Shown in pieces: positions 39,500 to 51,704 of a DNA stretch of 64,000 nucleotides. The stretch is from positions 4,154,001 to 4,218,000 of the forward strand of contig OY783214.1 in NCBI GenBank assembly GCA_963678705.1. The letters are read 5' to 3'. This DNA comes from Panorpa germanica (Eukaryota; Arthropoda; Insecta; Mecoptera; Panorpidae). The first letter of the stretch is position 1. Every line of letters begins with the position of its first letter. The position numbers were made by a program, and so were the translations under genes. The notes beneath the pieces were generated by a model, which worked only from the letters and a program-made list of their open reading frames with translations, was not told the DNA's origin and made no database searches.

Positions 39500-39930
39500 A
39501 ATAACGAATATAACTGCATCAAAACTTTTCAAGAAAATGGGTTTTAATTTTATTTAAAAGGTCCATGAATTTAATAAAACTTAAGGACATCATTGCGCCT
39601 GACAGAGCGGCAACATTACTTACGAGCAAAATTTACAGTACAACAGAGTCATGTATTTTGCAATTATTTTGTGACAATATTTACAGACTAAATGTAACAA
39701 TTAATTGAAGGCGGAAGAAATACTACATTTTCGTAACGTTACGTAAACTGGGACGTTGAATTTCTATATATTTTACTTTAACCTGTGACTATGTGTTTGG
39801 GTTAAATAACAAATATTCTTGGTGACATTTTAAATAACTTTGTATATTTTATAAAATGTGTTACATTTATTACATGTCGTACAAAGAGTCATATTAATTT
39901 CGTTTCCATTCTTATCAGTGTTCCTCAGAC
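39500..39930. repeat. 3' flank of gene E, duplicated at 45130-45556
   Basis: Nearly identical to 45130-45556, including the last bases of the 146-bp tandem repeat (ATAACTGCATCAAAACTTTT) and a unique block (CATTGCGCCTGACAGAGCGG). It marks the left boundary of the E/F segmental duplication. The CATTGCGCC block recurs inverted at about 42345-42370. Confidence 0.82.
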
Positions 39931-41952
39931 TAAGATTCCAGCACACTGAACTTGTAGACGACTCGATGAGAGTAAACTTGACCAGGATCCAAAATGACAC
40001 TTGGAAAATTCGGCTGCAAAATTTAAATGTAAATTTATATGAAAAAACATAACCTTAAATTTAAAGTAATTAGTAGATGAATAACGAGAAATACAACTTA
40101 CATGATGAACAGAATCCGGAAATTTCTGGGTCTCCAAGCAAAGCGCACCATGGCGAATATATTTCGCACCACCCTTACCACAAATTTCTGACGGATTTGG
40201 TGAAGTTGCCTGCAGTGAACATATTTAAAAATTATTAATTAGATTAGAATGATGTTTATTAAGATTGTAATAAATTTTGAAAGAATCTTACGGAGGTAGC
40301 AGGAAGAGGAAGAAAATTCCCAGTATAAAACTGAACTCCAGGCTGATCACTGTAGATTTCCATAACTCTTCCTGATCCGGGATGCACAACTCTGAAAGAT
40401 ATACGAAAAAATAATAATACCCAGGTAATACGGCGTAAATTTTCTGGAAACTCAATGATCTTTTACCTTGAAACAAAAGTCACACCCTGCTCAGATCCCT
40501 TGGAAACAGCGAAATTGTGGTCAAATGTATCGTCAGAAGTTTTCTTCAATGCCTTGTCCAATTCTTGTGGAATTCGTAAGTCAAATGCAGTTTCGGCAAC
40601 GTTAAGAAGTTTACCTACAATACACATGTATGTAAAACTTACAAAAAATCTTTCTTTAATTCTATTAAAGTTATTAAATTAAAAATGTGTTCACCTGTCG
40701 GGATGTAATCATCATCAACTTCAGTAATTTTATCAGCGTTGATCGAGACTACGTGCTTGCGTAATTCTTCAGGACCAGCCGACTAAACATAAATCAAATA
40801 ATCTATCATTCCAATACTTGCAGTAGAAGAATCTAGGGATAATACTTACATGCCCAGCAAGATTAAAGTATCCATGGTTGGTTAAGTTCACAGGAGTCGG
40901 CTTGTCAGAAGTCGCCATGTAATCAAGAATCAATTTATTGTCAGCAGTAACTTCGAAAGTTGCGCTCACTAACAAGTTTCCTGGATAACCGTTTGCGCCA
41001 TCTTTGGACAAGTAGCTCATCACTACCTGTTAGTAGTATAGAACACAACCTTGTTTAACGTGTAAAAATAGAAGGTAGTAAATCAGGGGCTTTAATTTCG
41101 AATTTTAATTACTGATTTGAAATATAATTAAACAAGATTTTACGCAAAACTAATTATATATTTAGAATATCTGATAAACAATACCTTATTCCCTGTAATA
41201 CGTGACTCCCAGACAACTTTATCGAATGCTTTAAAACCACCGTGAAGATGATGTCGGCCGAATTTATTTTTGTCTAAGTGATATACATTTCCATTCAGCT
41301 CAAAAGTACTCTCCCCAATTCTATTACATACACGACCAATAGTTGCTCCGAAATATCGGTTATTTTCCGATATATAACCTGTTTTTATTATATTATTTTT
41401 ATTTATAATTGTAACAATTATAATAAAATTTCTTACCCTCCATATTGTCGTATCCCAAGACGACATCTTCTTGATTTCCAAGGTGGTCTGGAGCTTTTAT
41501 TACCGTAATTGTAGCTCCATAAGTTATAACCTAACAAAAGGATACAATCGCAGTATTTATATAGCATGAATGTAGTAGATACGTAAATAAAATTTCTTAA
41601 CATTTCTTTTATTAAGGTTCAAGAATCCTGAGGCATTATGTTACGTTATTGAGATGTACCTCAATTCAACAAATCTCAGTTACCTAACCATTGAAAACCT
41701 TGGGCCATTAATTATTAGAATAAAACACGATTAAAGAAAATAGCAAAGATTCATACCTGCACAATTAGTTTATTTTCATTGGTCCAGGTGTATCGTTTCA
41801 CAAGCTGAGATGTCCCCGTGACCTTGTCTTGGAAATAGCCAAACCCATCGACGCTGATCCTCATCCTGTCGTTTGAACTATCACCTATAACCAAATTTAT
41901 TTATAATTCATTCTACAATATTACTGGACAACTTGACAGATCACGCACCCAT
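39930..41952 (-). CDS. Aldose 1-epimerase (galactose mutarotase) E, 374 aa
   Basis: Interconverts alpha and beta anomers of aldoses such as glucose and galactose; cytosolic, feeding the Leloir pathway. Exons 41952-41949, 41884-41757, 41530-41437, 41378-41185, 41026-40850, 40782-40695, 40614-40467, 40391-40292, 40209-40102, 40013-39930 (1125 nt, in frame). Length is a little above the ~340 aa of typical GALM. Key residues are present: NR in GRVCNRI, His in HHLHGG, His in NHGYFNL, Asp in FDHNF, Glu in LETQKFPD. The first coding exon is only ATG plus one base; a TTTCAG upstream suggests a non-coding leader exon. The junction between exons 8 and 9 is where A-D carry their insert exon. Near-identical to F. 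Confidence 0.93.
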
Positions 41953-42235
41953 TTTATCAGAACTTCTATTTGCTTCTAACTAATATAAGGTCAATTGCTA
42001 CAACAAATCTGAAATGAATAAGATTGTTACAGATTAATAAAGGTAGATATTTATAACCTTAATTTGACCGATAACAAGTTGTTCTTGTGTATCTAATGAT
42101 GTTATATAGAGGCAGTATGATAAGAATATGACTCGCACGGTTATAAAATATAAGTAGGTGTTTGGCCCGTTGCAAGACAACGAGTGTGAGTTATGTGCAT
42201 TTTTTTATGCAACCTTTTTTGTTTTCATAATATTT

Positions 42236-45200
42236 CTTCTGCCTTCAATTAATTGTTACAATTAGCAGCAGAATATGGTCACAAAATAATTGCAAAATAC
42301 ATGACTTTCTTGTACTGTAAATTTTGCTCGTAAGTAATGTTGCCGCTCTGTCAGGCGCAATGATGTCTTAAAGTTTTATTAAATTCATTTTTTTTTTTAT
42401 TTCATGAAATTTTTTGATGCAGTTATGTTCGTTAGGCTTTAAAATAAAAAACTGCTTCATTACATTTTAAATATCTATGCGATTCTGACTTTTATGCGAC
42501 CTTTTTTAAATTCATGGACTTTTTTTTCTAAATTTTTTTTTTGGATTTCTTGAAATTTTTGGATGCAGTTATGTTCGTTAGGCTTTAAATTTAAGAACTG
42601 CATCATTAGATTTTAAATACCTACGTGATTCTGACTTTTATGCGACCTTTTTTAAATTCATGGACTTTTTTTTTCTAAATTTTTTTTTTGATTTCTTGAA
42701 ACTTTTTGATGCAGTTATGTTCATTAGGCTTTAAATTTAAGAACTGCATCATTAAATTTTAATTACCTACGCGATTCTGACTTTTATGCGACCTTTTTTA
42801 AATTCATGGACTTTTTTTTCTAAATTTTTTTTGTGGATTTCTTGAAATTTTTTGATGCAGTTATGTTTGTTAGGCTTTAAATTTAAGAACTGCTTCATTA
42901 GATTTTAAATATCTACGCGATTCTGCCTTTTATGCGACCTTTTTTAAATTCATGGACTTTTTTTTCTAAATTTTTTTTTGTGGATTTCTTGAAATTTTTT
43001 GATGCAGTTATGTTCGTTAGGCTTTAAATTTAAGAACTGCTTCATTAGATTTTAAATATCTACGCGATTCGGACTTTTATGCGACCTTTTTTAAATTCAT
43101 GGACTTTTTTTTCTAAATTTTTTTTTGGATTTCTTGAAATTTTTTGATGCAATTATGTTCGTTAGGCTTTAAATTTAAGAACTGCTTCATTAGATTTTAA
43201 ATATCTACGCGATTCTGCCTTTTATGCGACCTTTTTTAAATTCATGGACTTTTTTTTCTAAAAATTTTTTTTAAATTTCTTGAAATTTTTTGATGCAGTT
43301 ATGTTCGTTAGGCTTTAAAATAAAAAACTGCATCATTAGATTTTAAATATCTACGCAGATACTCAAAATATTACATTGCTCTTAAAATCATAAAAGTGAA
43401 CCTTTTCATCATTTTTAATAAGATTATAGTCTTCTTTCATTGAGGAAACTCAGAATATTGTATTGCTCTTAAAATCATAAAAGTGAACCTTTTCTTAATT
43501 TTTAACAAGATTATAGTCTTCTTTCATTGCATGCTCCGATAAAGAGATTTAATATATTGATATATCATAAACTAAAATACTTATATAAAAATGAATTATA
43601 AATTTGAAATCAGCATTCAAAATTATATAAGAAACCGTTATAAAAATAAGATATTTTTTTCTTCAAGTTTAATGAAAAGTAAGAAGAGTATAACCTTCTT
43701 ACTTTTCATAAAAATTTAAGAAATATATTTGTCATTTTATAATGGATTTTAACTTAATTTTGAATGCTGATTTCAAATGAATAATTCATTTTTAAATAAG
43801 TATTTTAGTTTATGATATATCAATATATTAAATCTCCATATAGAAAGAAGACTATAATCTTGTTAAAAATGATCAAAAGATTCACTTTTATGATTTTAAG
43901 AGCAATGCAATTTTTTGAGTATCTGCGTAGATATTAAAAATCTAATGATGCAGTTTTTTATTTTAGAGCCTAATAAACATAACTGCATCCAAAAAATTTA
44001 AGAAATCCAAAAAAAAAATTTTAGAAAAAAAGTCCATGAATTTAAAAAATGTCGCATAAAAGTCAGAATTGCGTAGATATTTAAAATCTAATGATGCAGT
44101 TCTTAAATTTAAAGCCTAACGAACATAACTGCATCAAAAAATTTCAAGAATTCCGTAAAAAAAAATTAGAAAAAAAAGTCTATGAATTTAAAAAATGTCG
44201 CATAAAACTCAGAATTGCGTAGATATTTAAAATCTAATGAAGCAGTTTTTAAATTTAAAGCCTAACGAACATAACTGCATCAAAAAATTTCAAAAATTCC
44301 GTAAAAAAAAAATTAGAAAAAAAAGTCCATGAATTTAAAAAATGTCGCATAAAACTCAGAATTGCGTAGATATTTAAAATCTAATGAAGCAGTTTTTAAA
44401 TTTAAAGCCTAACGAACATAACTGCATCAAAAAATTTCAAGAATTCCGTAAAAAAAAAATTAGAAAAAAAAGTCCATGAATTTAAAAAAAGTCGCATAAA
44501 ACTCAGAATTGCGTAGATATTTAAAATCTAATGATGCAGTTTTTAAATTTAAAGCCTAACGAACATAACTGCATCAAAAAATTTCAAGAATTCCGTAAAA
44601 AAAAAATTAGAAAAAAAAGTCTATGAATTTAAAAAATGTCGCATAAAACTCAGAATTGCGTAGATATTTAAAATCTAATGAAGCAGTTTTTAAATTTAAA
44701 GCCTAACGAACATAACTGCATCAAAAAATTTCAAGAATTCCGTAAAAAAAAATTAGAAAAAAAAGTCCATGAATTTAAAAAATGTCGCATAAAACTCAGA
44801 ATCGCGTAGATATTTAAAATCTAATGATGCAGTTCTTAAATTTAAAGCCTAACGAACATAACTGCATCAAAAAATTTCAAGAAATCCAAAAAAATAATTA
44901 GAAAAAAAAGTCCATGAATTTAAAAAAGATCGCATAAAAGTCAGAATCGCGTAGATATTTAAAATCTAATGATGCAGTTTTTTATTTTAGAGCCTAACGA
45001 ACATAACTGCATCAAAAAATTTCAAGAAATCCAAAAAAATAATTAGAAAAAAAAGTCCATGAATTTAAAAAAGATCGCATAAAAGTCAGAATCGCGTAGA
45101 TATTTAAAATCTAATGATGCAGTTTTTTATTTTAGAGCCTAACGAACATAACTGCATCAAAACTTTTCAAGAAAATGGGTTTTAATTTTATTTAAAAGGT

Positions 45201-45350
45201 CCAAAACTTAAGGACATCATTGCGCCTGACAGAGCGGCAACATTACTTACGAGCAAAATTTACAGTACAACAGAGTCATGTATTTTGCAATTATTTTGAC
45301 ACAATATTTACAGACTAAATGTAACAATTAATTGAAGGCGGAAGAAATAC
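42236..45350. repeat. Palindrome of ~3.1 kb with 146-bp tandem-repeat arms
   Basis: Outer arms are inverted copies of unique sequence (CAATTAATTGTTACA at about 42250 against TGTAACAATTAATTG at about 45320). Inside, 42395-43350 holds about seven ~146-bp units (each with GATGCAGTTATGTTCGTTAG), and 43925-45150 holds about nine units in the opposite orientation. The spacer 43350-43925 is itself an imperfect palindrome centred near 43690 (AAGTAAGAAG / CTTCTTACTT). The structure resembles foldback-type elements. No coding sequence seen. Confidence 0.88.
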
Positions 45351-45556
45351 TACATTTTCGTAACGTTACGTAAACTGGGACGTTGAATTTCTGTATATTT
45401 TACTTTAACCTGTGACTGTGTTTTTGGGTTAAATAACAAATATCCTTGGTGACATTTTAAATAACTTTGTATATTTTATAAATTGTGTTACATTTATTAC
45501 ATGTCGTACAAAGAGTCATATTAATTTCGTTTCCGTTCCTATCAGTGTTCCTCAGA

Positions 45557-47699
45557 CTAAGATTCCTGCACACTGAACTTGTAGACGACTCGATGAGAGT
45601 AAACTTGACCAGGATCCAAAATGACGCTTGGAAAATTGGGCTGCAAAATTTAAATGTAAATTTACATGAAAAAACATAACCTTAAAGTTGTAGTAAATAA
45701 CATATGAATTACAAGATATACAACTTATTTTATATATAGTTTCTCGGGTTTTCTAGGCACGTAGCAATATACAACTTACATGATGAACAGAGTCTGGAAA
45801 TTTCTGGGTCTCCAAACAAAGCGCACCATGGCGAATATATTTCGCCCCACCCTTACCACAAATTTCAGACGGATTTGGTGAAGTTGCCTGCAGTGAACAT
45901 ATTTAAAAATTAATAACTAGATTAAGATTGAAATAAATTTGTAAGCGAAAATCTTACGGAAGCTGCAGGAAGAGGAAGTGAATTGCCGGTATAAAACTGA
46001 ACTCCAGGCTGATCACTGTAGATTTCCATAACTCTTCCTGATCCGGGATGCACAATTCTGGAAGATATATCAAGAAATTGTAATACCCAGTTAATACGAC
46101 TTATATTTTCTGGTAACTCAGTGATCTTTTACCTTGAAACAAAAGTCACACCCTGCTCAGATCCCTTGGAAACAGCGAAATTGTGGTCGAATGTATCGTC
46201 AGAAGTTTTCTTCAATGCCTTGTCCAATTCTTGTGGAATTCGTAAGTCAAATGCAGTTTCGGCAACGTTAAGAAGTTTACCTACAATGCACATGTGTGTA
46301 AAAATTTCAAAAACCTTTCTTTAATTCTATTAAAGTTTTTAAATTTGAAATGTGTTCACCTGTCGGGATGTAATCATCATTGACTTCAGTAATTTTATCA
46401 GCGTTGATCGAGACCACGTGCTTGCGTAATTCTTCAGGACCAGCTGACTAAACATAAATCAAATACTTGTATAAAATAAATGTTGTAGTGTTCTTCCAAT
46501 ACTTGCAGTAGAGAAATCAAAAATAAACTTACATGCCCAGCAAGATTAAAGTATCCATGGCTGGTTAAATTCACAGGAGTCGGTTTGTCAGAAGTCGCCA
46601 TGTAATCAAGAATCAATTTATTGTCAGCAGTAACTTCGAAAGTTGCGCTCACTAACAAGTTTCCTGGATAACCGTTTGCGCCATCTTTGGACAAGTAGCT
46701 CATCACTACCTGTAAGTAGTATGTGTAAAAGTAGAAGATAGTAAACCAGGGGCTTTAATTTCAATTTTTAATTACTGATTTGAAATATAATTAAATTAAA
46801 TTCTACTCCGAGTTAATTATTAATTTTAGAATATGTGTGATGAATAATACCTTATTCCCCGTAATATGTGACTCCCAGACAAATTTATCCAGTGCTCTGA
46901 AACCACCATGAAGATGATGTCGGTCGAATAAGTTTTTGTCTAAGTAATATACATTTCCATTCAGCTCAAAAGTACTCTCCGCAATTCTATTACATACACG
47001 ACCAACAGTTGCTCCAAAATATGGATTATTTTCCGTTATATAACCTATTATTATAATTTATACGTTATTTTATTTATACTTGCAATAATTATAATAACAT
47101 TTCTTACCCTCCATATTGTCGTATCCTAAAACGACATCTTCTTGATTTCCATGGGTGTCTGGAGCTTTTATTACCGTGATTGTAGCTCCATAAGTTATAA
47201 CCTAAGAAAAAAGACGTTAAAGTAGTCAGCATTAATGTAGTAGATACATTAATACATAAATTTAATGTAAACTGAATAAATAACAGTTCCTCGCAATTTG
47301 TACAGTAAAAGTACAGGATGTACAGTACTGTATAAGTTTGACTAGACCAAGAATGAGACCTGAGATATAAAAGTATCAACCAAAGTTTACAATAAACCTC
47401 AGATATCAGAGCATTGAAGCAGCGATTGTTAGTGATAAATTAATAAACGAATTTTAAAAATAGCAAAGATTCACACCTGCACAATTAGTTTATTTTCATT
47501 GGTCCAGGTGTATCGTTTCACAAGCTGAGATGTCCCCGTGACCTTGTCTTGGAAATAGCCAAACCCATCGACGCTGATCCTCATCCTGTCGTTTGAACTA
47601 TCACCTATAATCAATTTATTTATATATAATTAGTTTTATTTATTACTATTATTAGTTCAATTTATAAGATTCAATATAAATTTTCAGAAACTCACCCAT
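45557..47699 (-). CDS. Aldose 1-epimerase (galactose mutarotase) F, 374 aa
   Basis: Recent duplicate of E with identical exon lengths: 47699-47696, 47604-47477, 47201-47108, 47044-46851, 46709-46533, 46447-46360, 46280-46133, 46057-45958, 45887-45780, 45640-45557 (1125 nt, in frame). Catalytic set intact: [33 protein letters not shown]. It differs from E at scattered residues, for example [10 protein letters not shown] against YHLDKNKFGR just before HHLHGG. The upstream non-coding sequence (to about 47930) also matches E, including an ACGGTTATAAAATATAA block, so the promoter was copied with the gene. It is the first gene of the array in transcription order. Confidence 0.93.
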
Positions 47700-48103
47700 T
47701 TTATCAGATTTTGACAAGTTGGCACCACTAATTTGCTTCTAAGGTGAATTATCAATGACAAATCTGAAACAAATAAGATTATTGCAGATTAATAAAGATA
47801 GGTATTTATTATCTTAATTTGACGGATAACACTATAGCAATTGTCATTCTTGAATATCTAATGCTGTTATATAGAACCAGTCTGATAAGTTGTGATAAGA
47901 ATATGACCCACACGGTTATAAAATATAAATATTAGAATAATATTCTTTTGACTATTTTAAAACAGTTTAGTAAGTGCTATGTTTAATTTATTTAAAGTCG
48001 ATCGGATTATTTCTCTTGCTGAGTCGTATCATCGACGATATTATATTATGTTGACAGTATTTGTGACGTCACGGCATGGGTTCATCAGTGACTCAGCGCT
48101 GAG

Positions 48104-48558
48104 CACTGGCGTAGGTATGGGCGAGTCGGTGCAGTGCACCGGGGCCCCCAAGCTTAGCGGGCCCTCGGACTTTTATAACTTATATTTATATTTTAACGGT
48201 TTCACAGTGAAGTATACTCTTAGTAAATAGTTATTCCCGACAATGCATACAAAACTTTTATAACAAAAACACAAACAATAACAAAAATTCTAAATAGGAA
48301 TGAATTTTTTTTGATGATTCCAACTTTCTTAACTTTCTGAAAATGTATTTTTACGTAAAATTTTCCGCTGAATCCAACGATGAAAACCATTTTCAAATCG
48401 GACCAGCGGTTCAAAAGTTAGTGACTTTTGTTTTTCCTGTCTTATCTTAACATAAACCGAAAACTTAAAACTCGAAAATTTTTCGAAATTTGCATTTTCT
48501 TAACTTTCTGAAAATGTATTTTCACGTAAAATTTTTTGGTTACCTAGCTACGCCACTG
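48104..48558. mobile_element. Non-autonomous hAT-like element with 8-bp target duplication
   Basis: Ends CACTGGCGTAGGTA and CTAGCTACGCCACTG (inverted repeats with one or two mismatches), flanked by GCGCTGAG at 48096-48103 and 48559-48566. An 8-bp duplication with CAGTGGCGTAG-type ends fits the hAT superfamily. No transposase. Confidence 0.82.
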
Positions 48559-49129
48559 GCGCTGAGCGGCAGGTCAAACGCAAAAAAGACATTGCAGTCT
48601 GCATTTGATATATATAATACATAACTGTACAGTATAACGCTAGTATAAAAGCTCTAGTATAAACTCTGGTGTATACAATTTTAATAAAATATATTAGTGT
48701 TTAAAACCATGCTACTGAACAAAATAATATATTTAAAAAAACACATGTTAACCACAAACAATAATAACTTGTATACAAATTAATAATAAAGACAATAACA
48801 AAAATTACGTTTGTTGAACTCTTGTTTGACCTTATGACCTTCGAGACCAAAAACAAAATAAAAACAGAGATATTTGTGTTACATGTGATTTATAGACGTT
48901 GATTTATAAATGTTTTGAAAATAACAACAACTCGTAACTTCGAGCAGTGTGAATATCTGTTTCATAATACATAGAAGTAGATGTAGCATTAATGTTAGCT
49001 TTCATTGATATAACGATATTATAAACAGGGACCAGACAAATAACAAATTATGTAGTATCAAATAACCTAGTGGTGTTTCATAAAAAGATAAAATAACTCT
49101 TAACTCTAAAATAACCCGTTGTTATTTGT

Positions 49130-49412
49130 TATATATAAATTACGTGTCACTGTGTTGTCCGCTATGGACTCCTAAACTACTTAACCGATTTTAATGAAAT
49201 TTGTACACCGTGTGCAGTTTGACCCAACTTGAAAGATAGGATACCTTACATCTCAATTTATTTATCTTATTGCTAATTATTTGTCTATTAATTGTCTGTA
49301 TATGACATATGACATCGGGCGACGATGATGGCGACATCTGTTGACTAGATTGAGTAAATATTCAATAGATGGCGCTACGTTAGGCACAGCAACGCGTGGC
49401 CGGGACAGCTAG
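49130..49412 (+). mobile_element. Helitron-like non-autonomous element, 3' end
   Basis: Begins around TATATAAATTACGTGTCACTG, contains ACTTAACCGATTTTAATGAA, and ends GGCCGGGACAGCTAG followed by T. This matches the usual termini of insect Helitrons (CTAG at the 3' end, host T). The left boundary is approximate. Confidence 0.65.
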
Positions 49413-49507
49413 TTTGTTATATATTTTATAACAATTTTAGCCGTAACCGTTATTTTATTTAAACTGGTTTAATATGATTAAACATCCAAAACTAAGAACT
49501 TGCACTG

Positions 49508-50135
49508 AATGGGCTTGTGTCCTCATTTTTTAGTGGTCGATTTTTCAATTGTTGATTGAAATTGATATTAATAAATGTGTATTGGCGTGTCTCTTTTATT
49601 AAATATCTAAATATTGACGGAGATTAGCAATTAAAAGTTTGAATTGTAGTTTTAGCGCTAGAAATGGTCGGCCATATTTGTATGACGTGAAATGCATTTT
49701 AACGTCAGTTATTTGTTGAGTAAGTCAGTGCTGTGGTAATGTTTTTTAGCTGTTGGTAGTCGAATAATCAAGTCAAATCAAAGAATAACAAGTTTATATT
49801 TTATTTAACCCTGTTACGGTAGACATAATATTGAAATTTTATTGTTCCTTGAAATAGCTGTAAATAATATTTGATATTTTGATATATAAATACATATAGC
49901 AGAGATTTATGAGCTGTAAAGTTGGGAGCGATTGTGATGTCATATGCACTTGGAATGTGTACAACGTTGAATCCCTTTAATAATTAAAGATACAAAATGA
50001 CTTTTTTAATTGTTAATATCTCTTAACATATAAGGAGTTATTAAAAAATAATTGAACATTTGAGGTTCTAGTAACTCACTTTATCAATATATAGTACACT
50101 TTTATAGAAATTAAGACATAGGACACAAGCCCATT
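49508..50135. mobile_element. MITE family 1, 628-bp full copy
   Basis: Complete termini AATGGGCTTGTGTCC and GGACACAAGCCCATT with an undeleted interior; the best reference copy in the window. Flanks (GCACTG / GGAGTA) show no direct repeat. Confidence 0.87.
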
Positions 50136-50767
50136 GGAGTACAAGTAAGGTTATGAACTCGGCTTATCTTTCTATCGGATAAAAATCTGTATGTTATAAT
50201 TGTGTCATATAATTAAACAGAGCTAGCAACGAAATCAGAGATAATTTAACCTTGTGCACTTAGCATTACATTTAATAAAATTATACATTAATTTGATAAA
50301 GTTCTCTCATTTTTGACAGATGTTTTAGAGGTTCTGTTTACAGCGCTGCAAGCGGACCGATCGTACCACAAACCAATTTATATTATTGCAAACGCTACAG
50401 TTTCATCAGTGCCTGTCATCTTTATCTGTCCTTGATGTTCTCTCCGAACTGTTCATAATCTATTTGAGTCATCTATTGTAGCCATACATCAATTAATGCG
50501 TGCAACATCAGTGAACAATATAAGTGCTTATAATTATATGATGTGAACTCTATTTAAAGCGACCATGTTTCAAAAATCGACCAAAAATCAACAATTATAA
50601 TAATGAACTTTGTGCGATAATGTGCTTCTATCATGTATCACGTGTATCATTGTAAATAAGATATCATCTCATTGGCCAAAGTTTATAATGAATCAGTGGG
50701 TACTACATATTACAGCACCCCTCTTTGTAAAAAGCTTTTGTTAGTGGTCTCATAGTGCAACAGACTA

Positions 50768-50950
50768 CGCAGTAAACATTTTGGAGTAAATTTTATTTCA
50801 TTTCTATTACTTTTCACGAGTTTTTTTGTCATGACCACGTTTGTTTTCTATTCAGTCGTTCATAGGGAATGTCTCTTTTATGAGCTACAGACGGCGCAAC
50901 GACTACACACTGTTGAATCAAAGCGACTCCAGTTTATAATTTATGGATAC
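50768..50950. mobile_element. MITE family 2, partial copy
   Basis: Matches the left ~180 bp of 20857-21698 (CAGTAAACATTTTGGAGTAA; TTCTATTCAGTCGTTCATAG) and is preceded by TA. It stops after TTTATGG; the rest is lost. Confidence 0.75.
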
Positions 50951-51704
50951 CAATATTAGATTTTATTTACAATTGATTTTCTGTGTTGTTGCTCCAACTT
51001 GTAAAACGTTATTACTGAAATGAACGAGTGTCTAGAACTTCTAGCAATCCTATTTAGATTAAGAGGGCATAGTAGAGCAATGATTGTCTTGAAATATGAG
51101 TATGCACGCACTAATTTAAACACCTTAAGAGCCTATTATTAGCTCCCAATAAAATGTAGTACTCCTTGAACAAATCAACACCAAGTTCATTAATGCAGTA
51201 AATTGTTAAATTTTAATAATCTGACTTATCTGAGGACCATCAAATATTCCAGCTAGCTGAGGACCATCAAAATCCATTTACCTATTCTTTCCTTGTATCA
51301 TGACATTTCTTGAAAACCAATTTCAGACAACCCATTGGGACATAATGCACTTAAAAAAATGAGGAAATTGAAGTACAACCAAACATATGTGCTAGTGGTT
51401 AGTGGAGTTTACCCCCAGATAAGAAATTAAATTAATAAAATAAAATTGTAGTAAAGTAGCAAGTATGAAATGGCACTGCTAAAAATGTTCTACCTGTGCC
51501 AAATTAGCCTTCAGAAATACAATCTACGACGTTACGCCTCTGTCATCTATAATATCACGAACCATTACCGATAATATTCGTAAACACATATTACTATAAC
51601 AGGAATATTCGGAAAACACAGTCAGTAGCTCAAATAAGTTGACAGCCTCATCTGTTAATAATTATTGCACATTTTATAAACAGTATTTTATTTAATATTC
51701 CATA

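Larger units (their letters stand above)
47700..51704. other. 4-kb intergenic region between mutarotase F and the first CYP4
   Basis: Contains an hAT-type element (48104-48558), a Helitron 3' end (to 49412), a MITE family 1 copy (49508-50135) and a partial MITE family 2 copy (50768-50950). I see no gene. The last ~700 bp should contain the CYP4 promoter. Confidence 0.55.

Noticed and set aside
42236..45350. CRISPR-like array
   Set aside because: The regular ~146-bp units are full tandem repeats without unique spacers, in two inverted blocks, in an animal genome.
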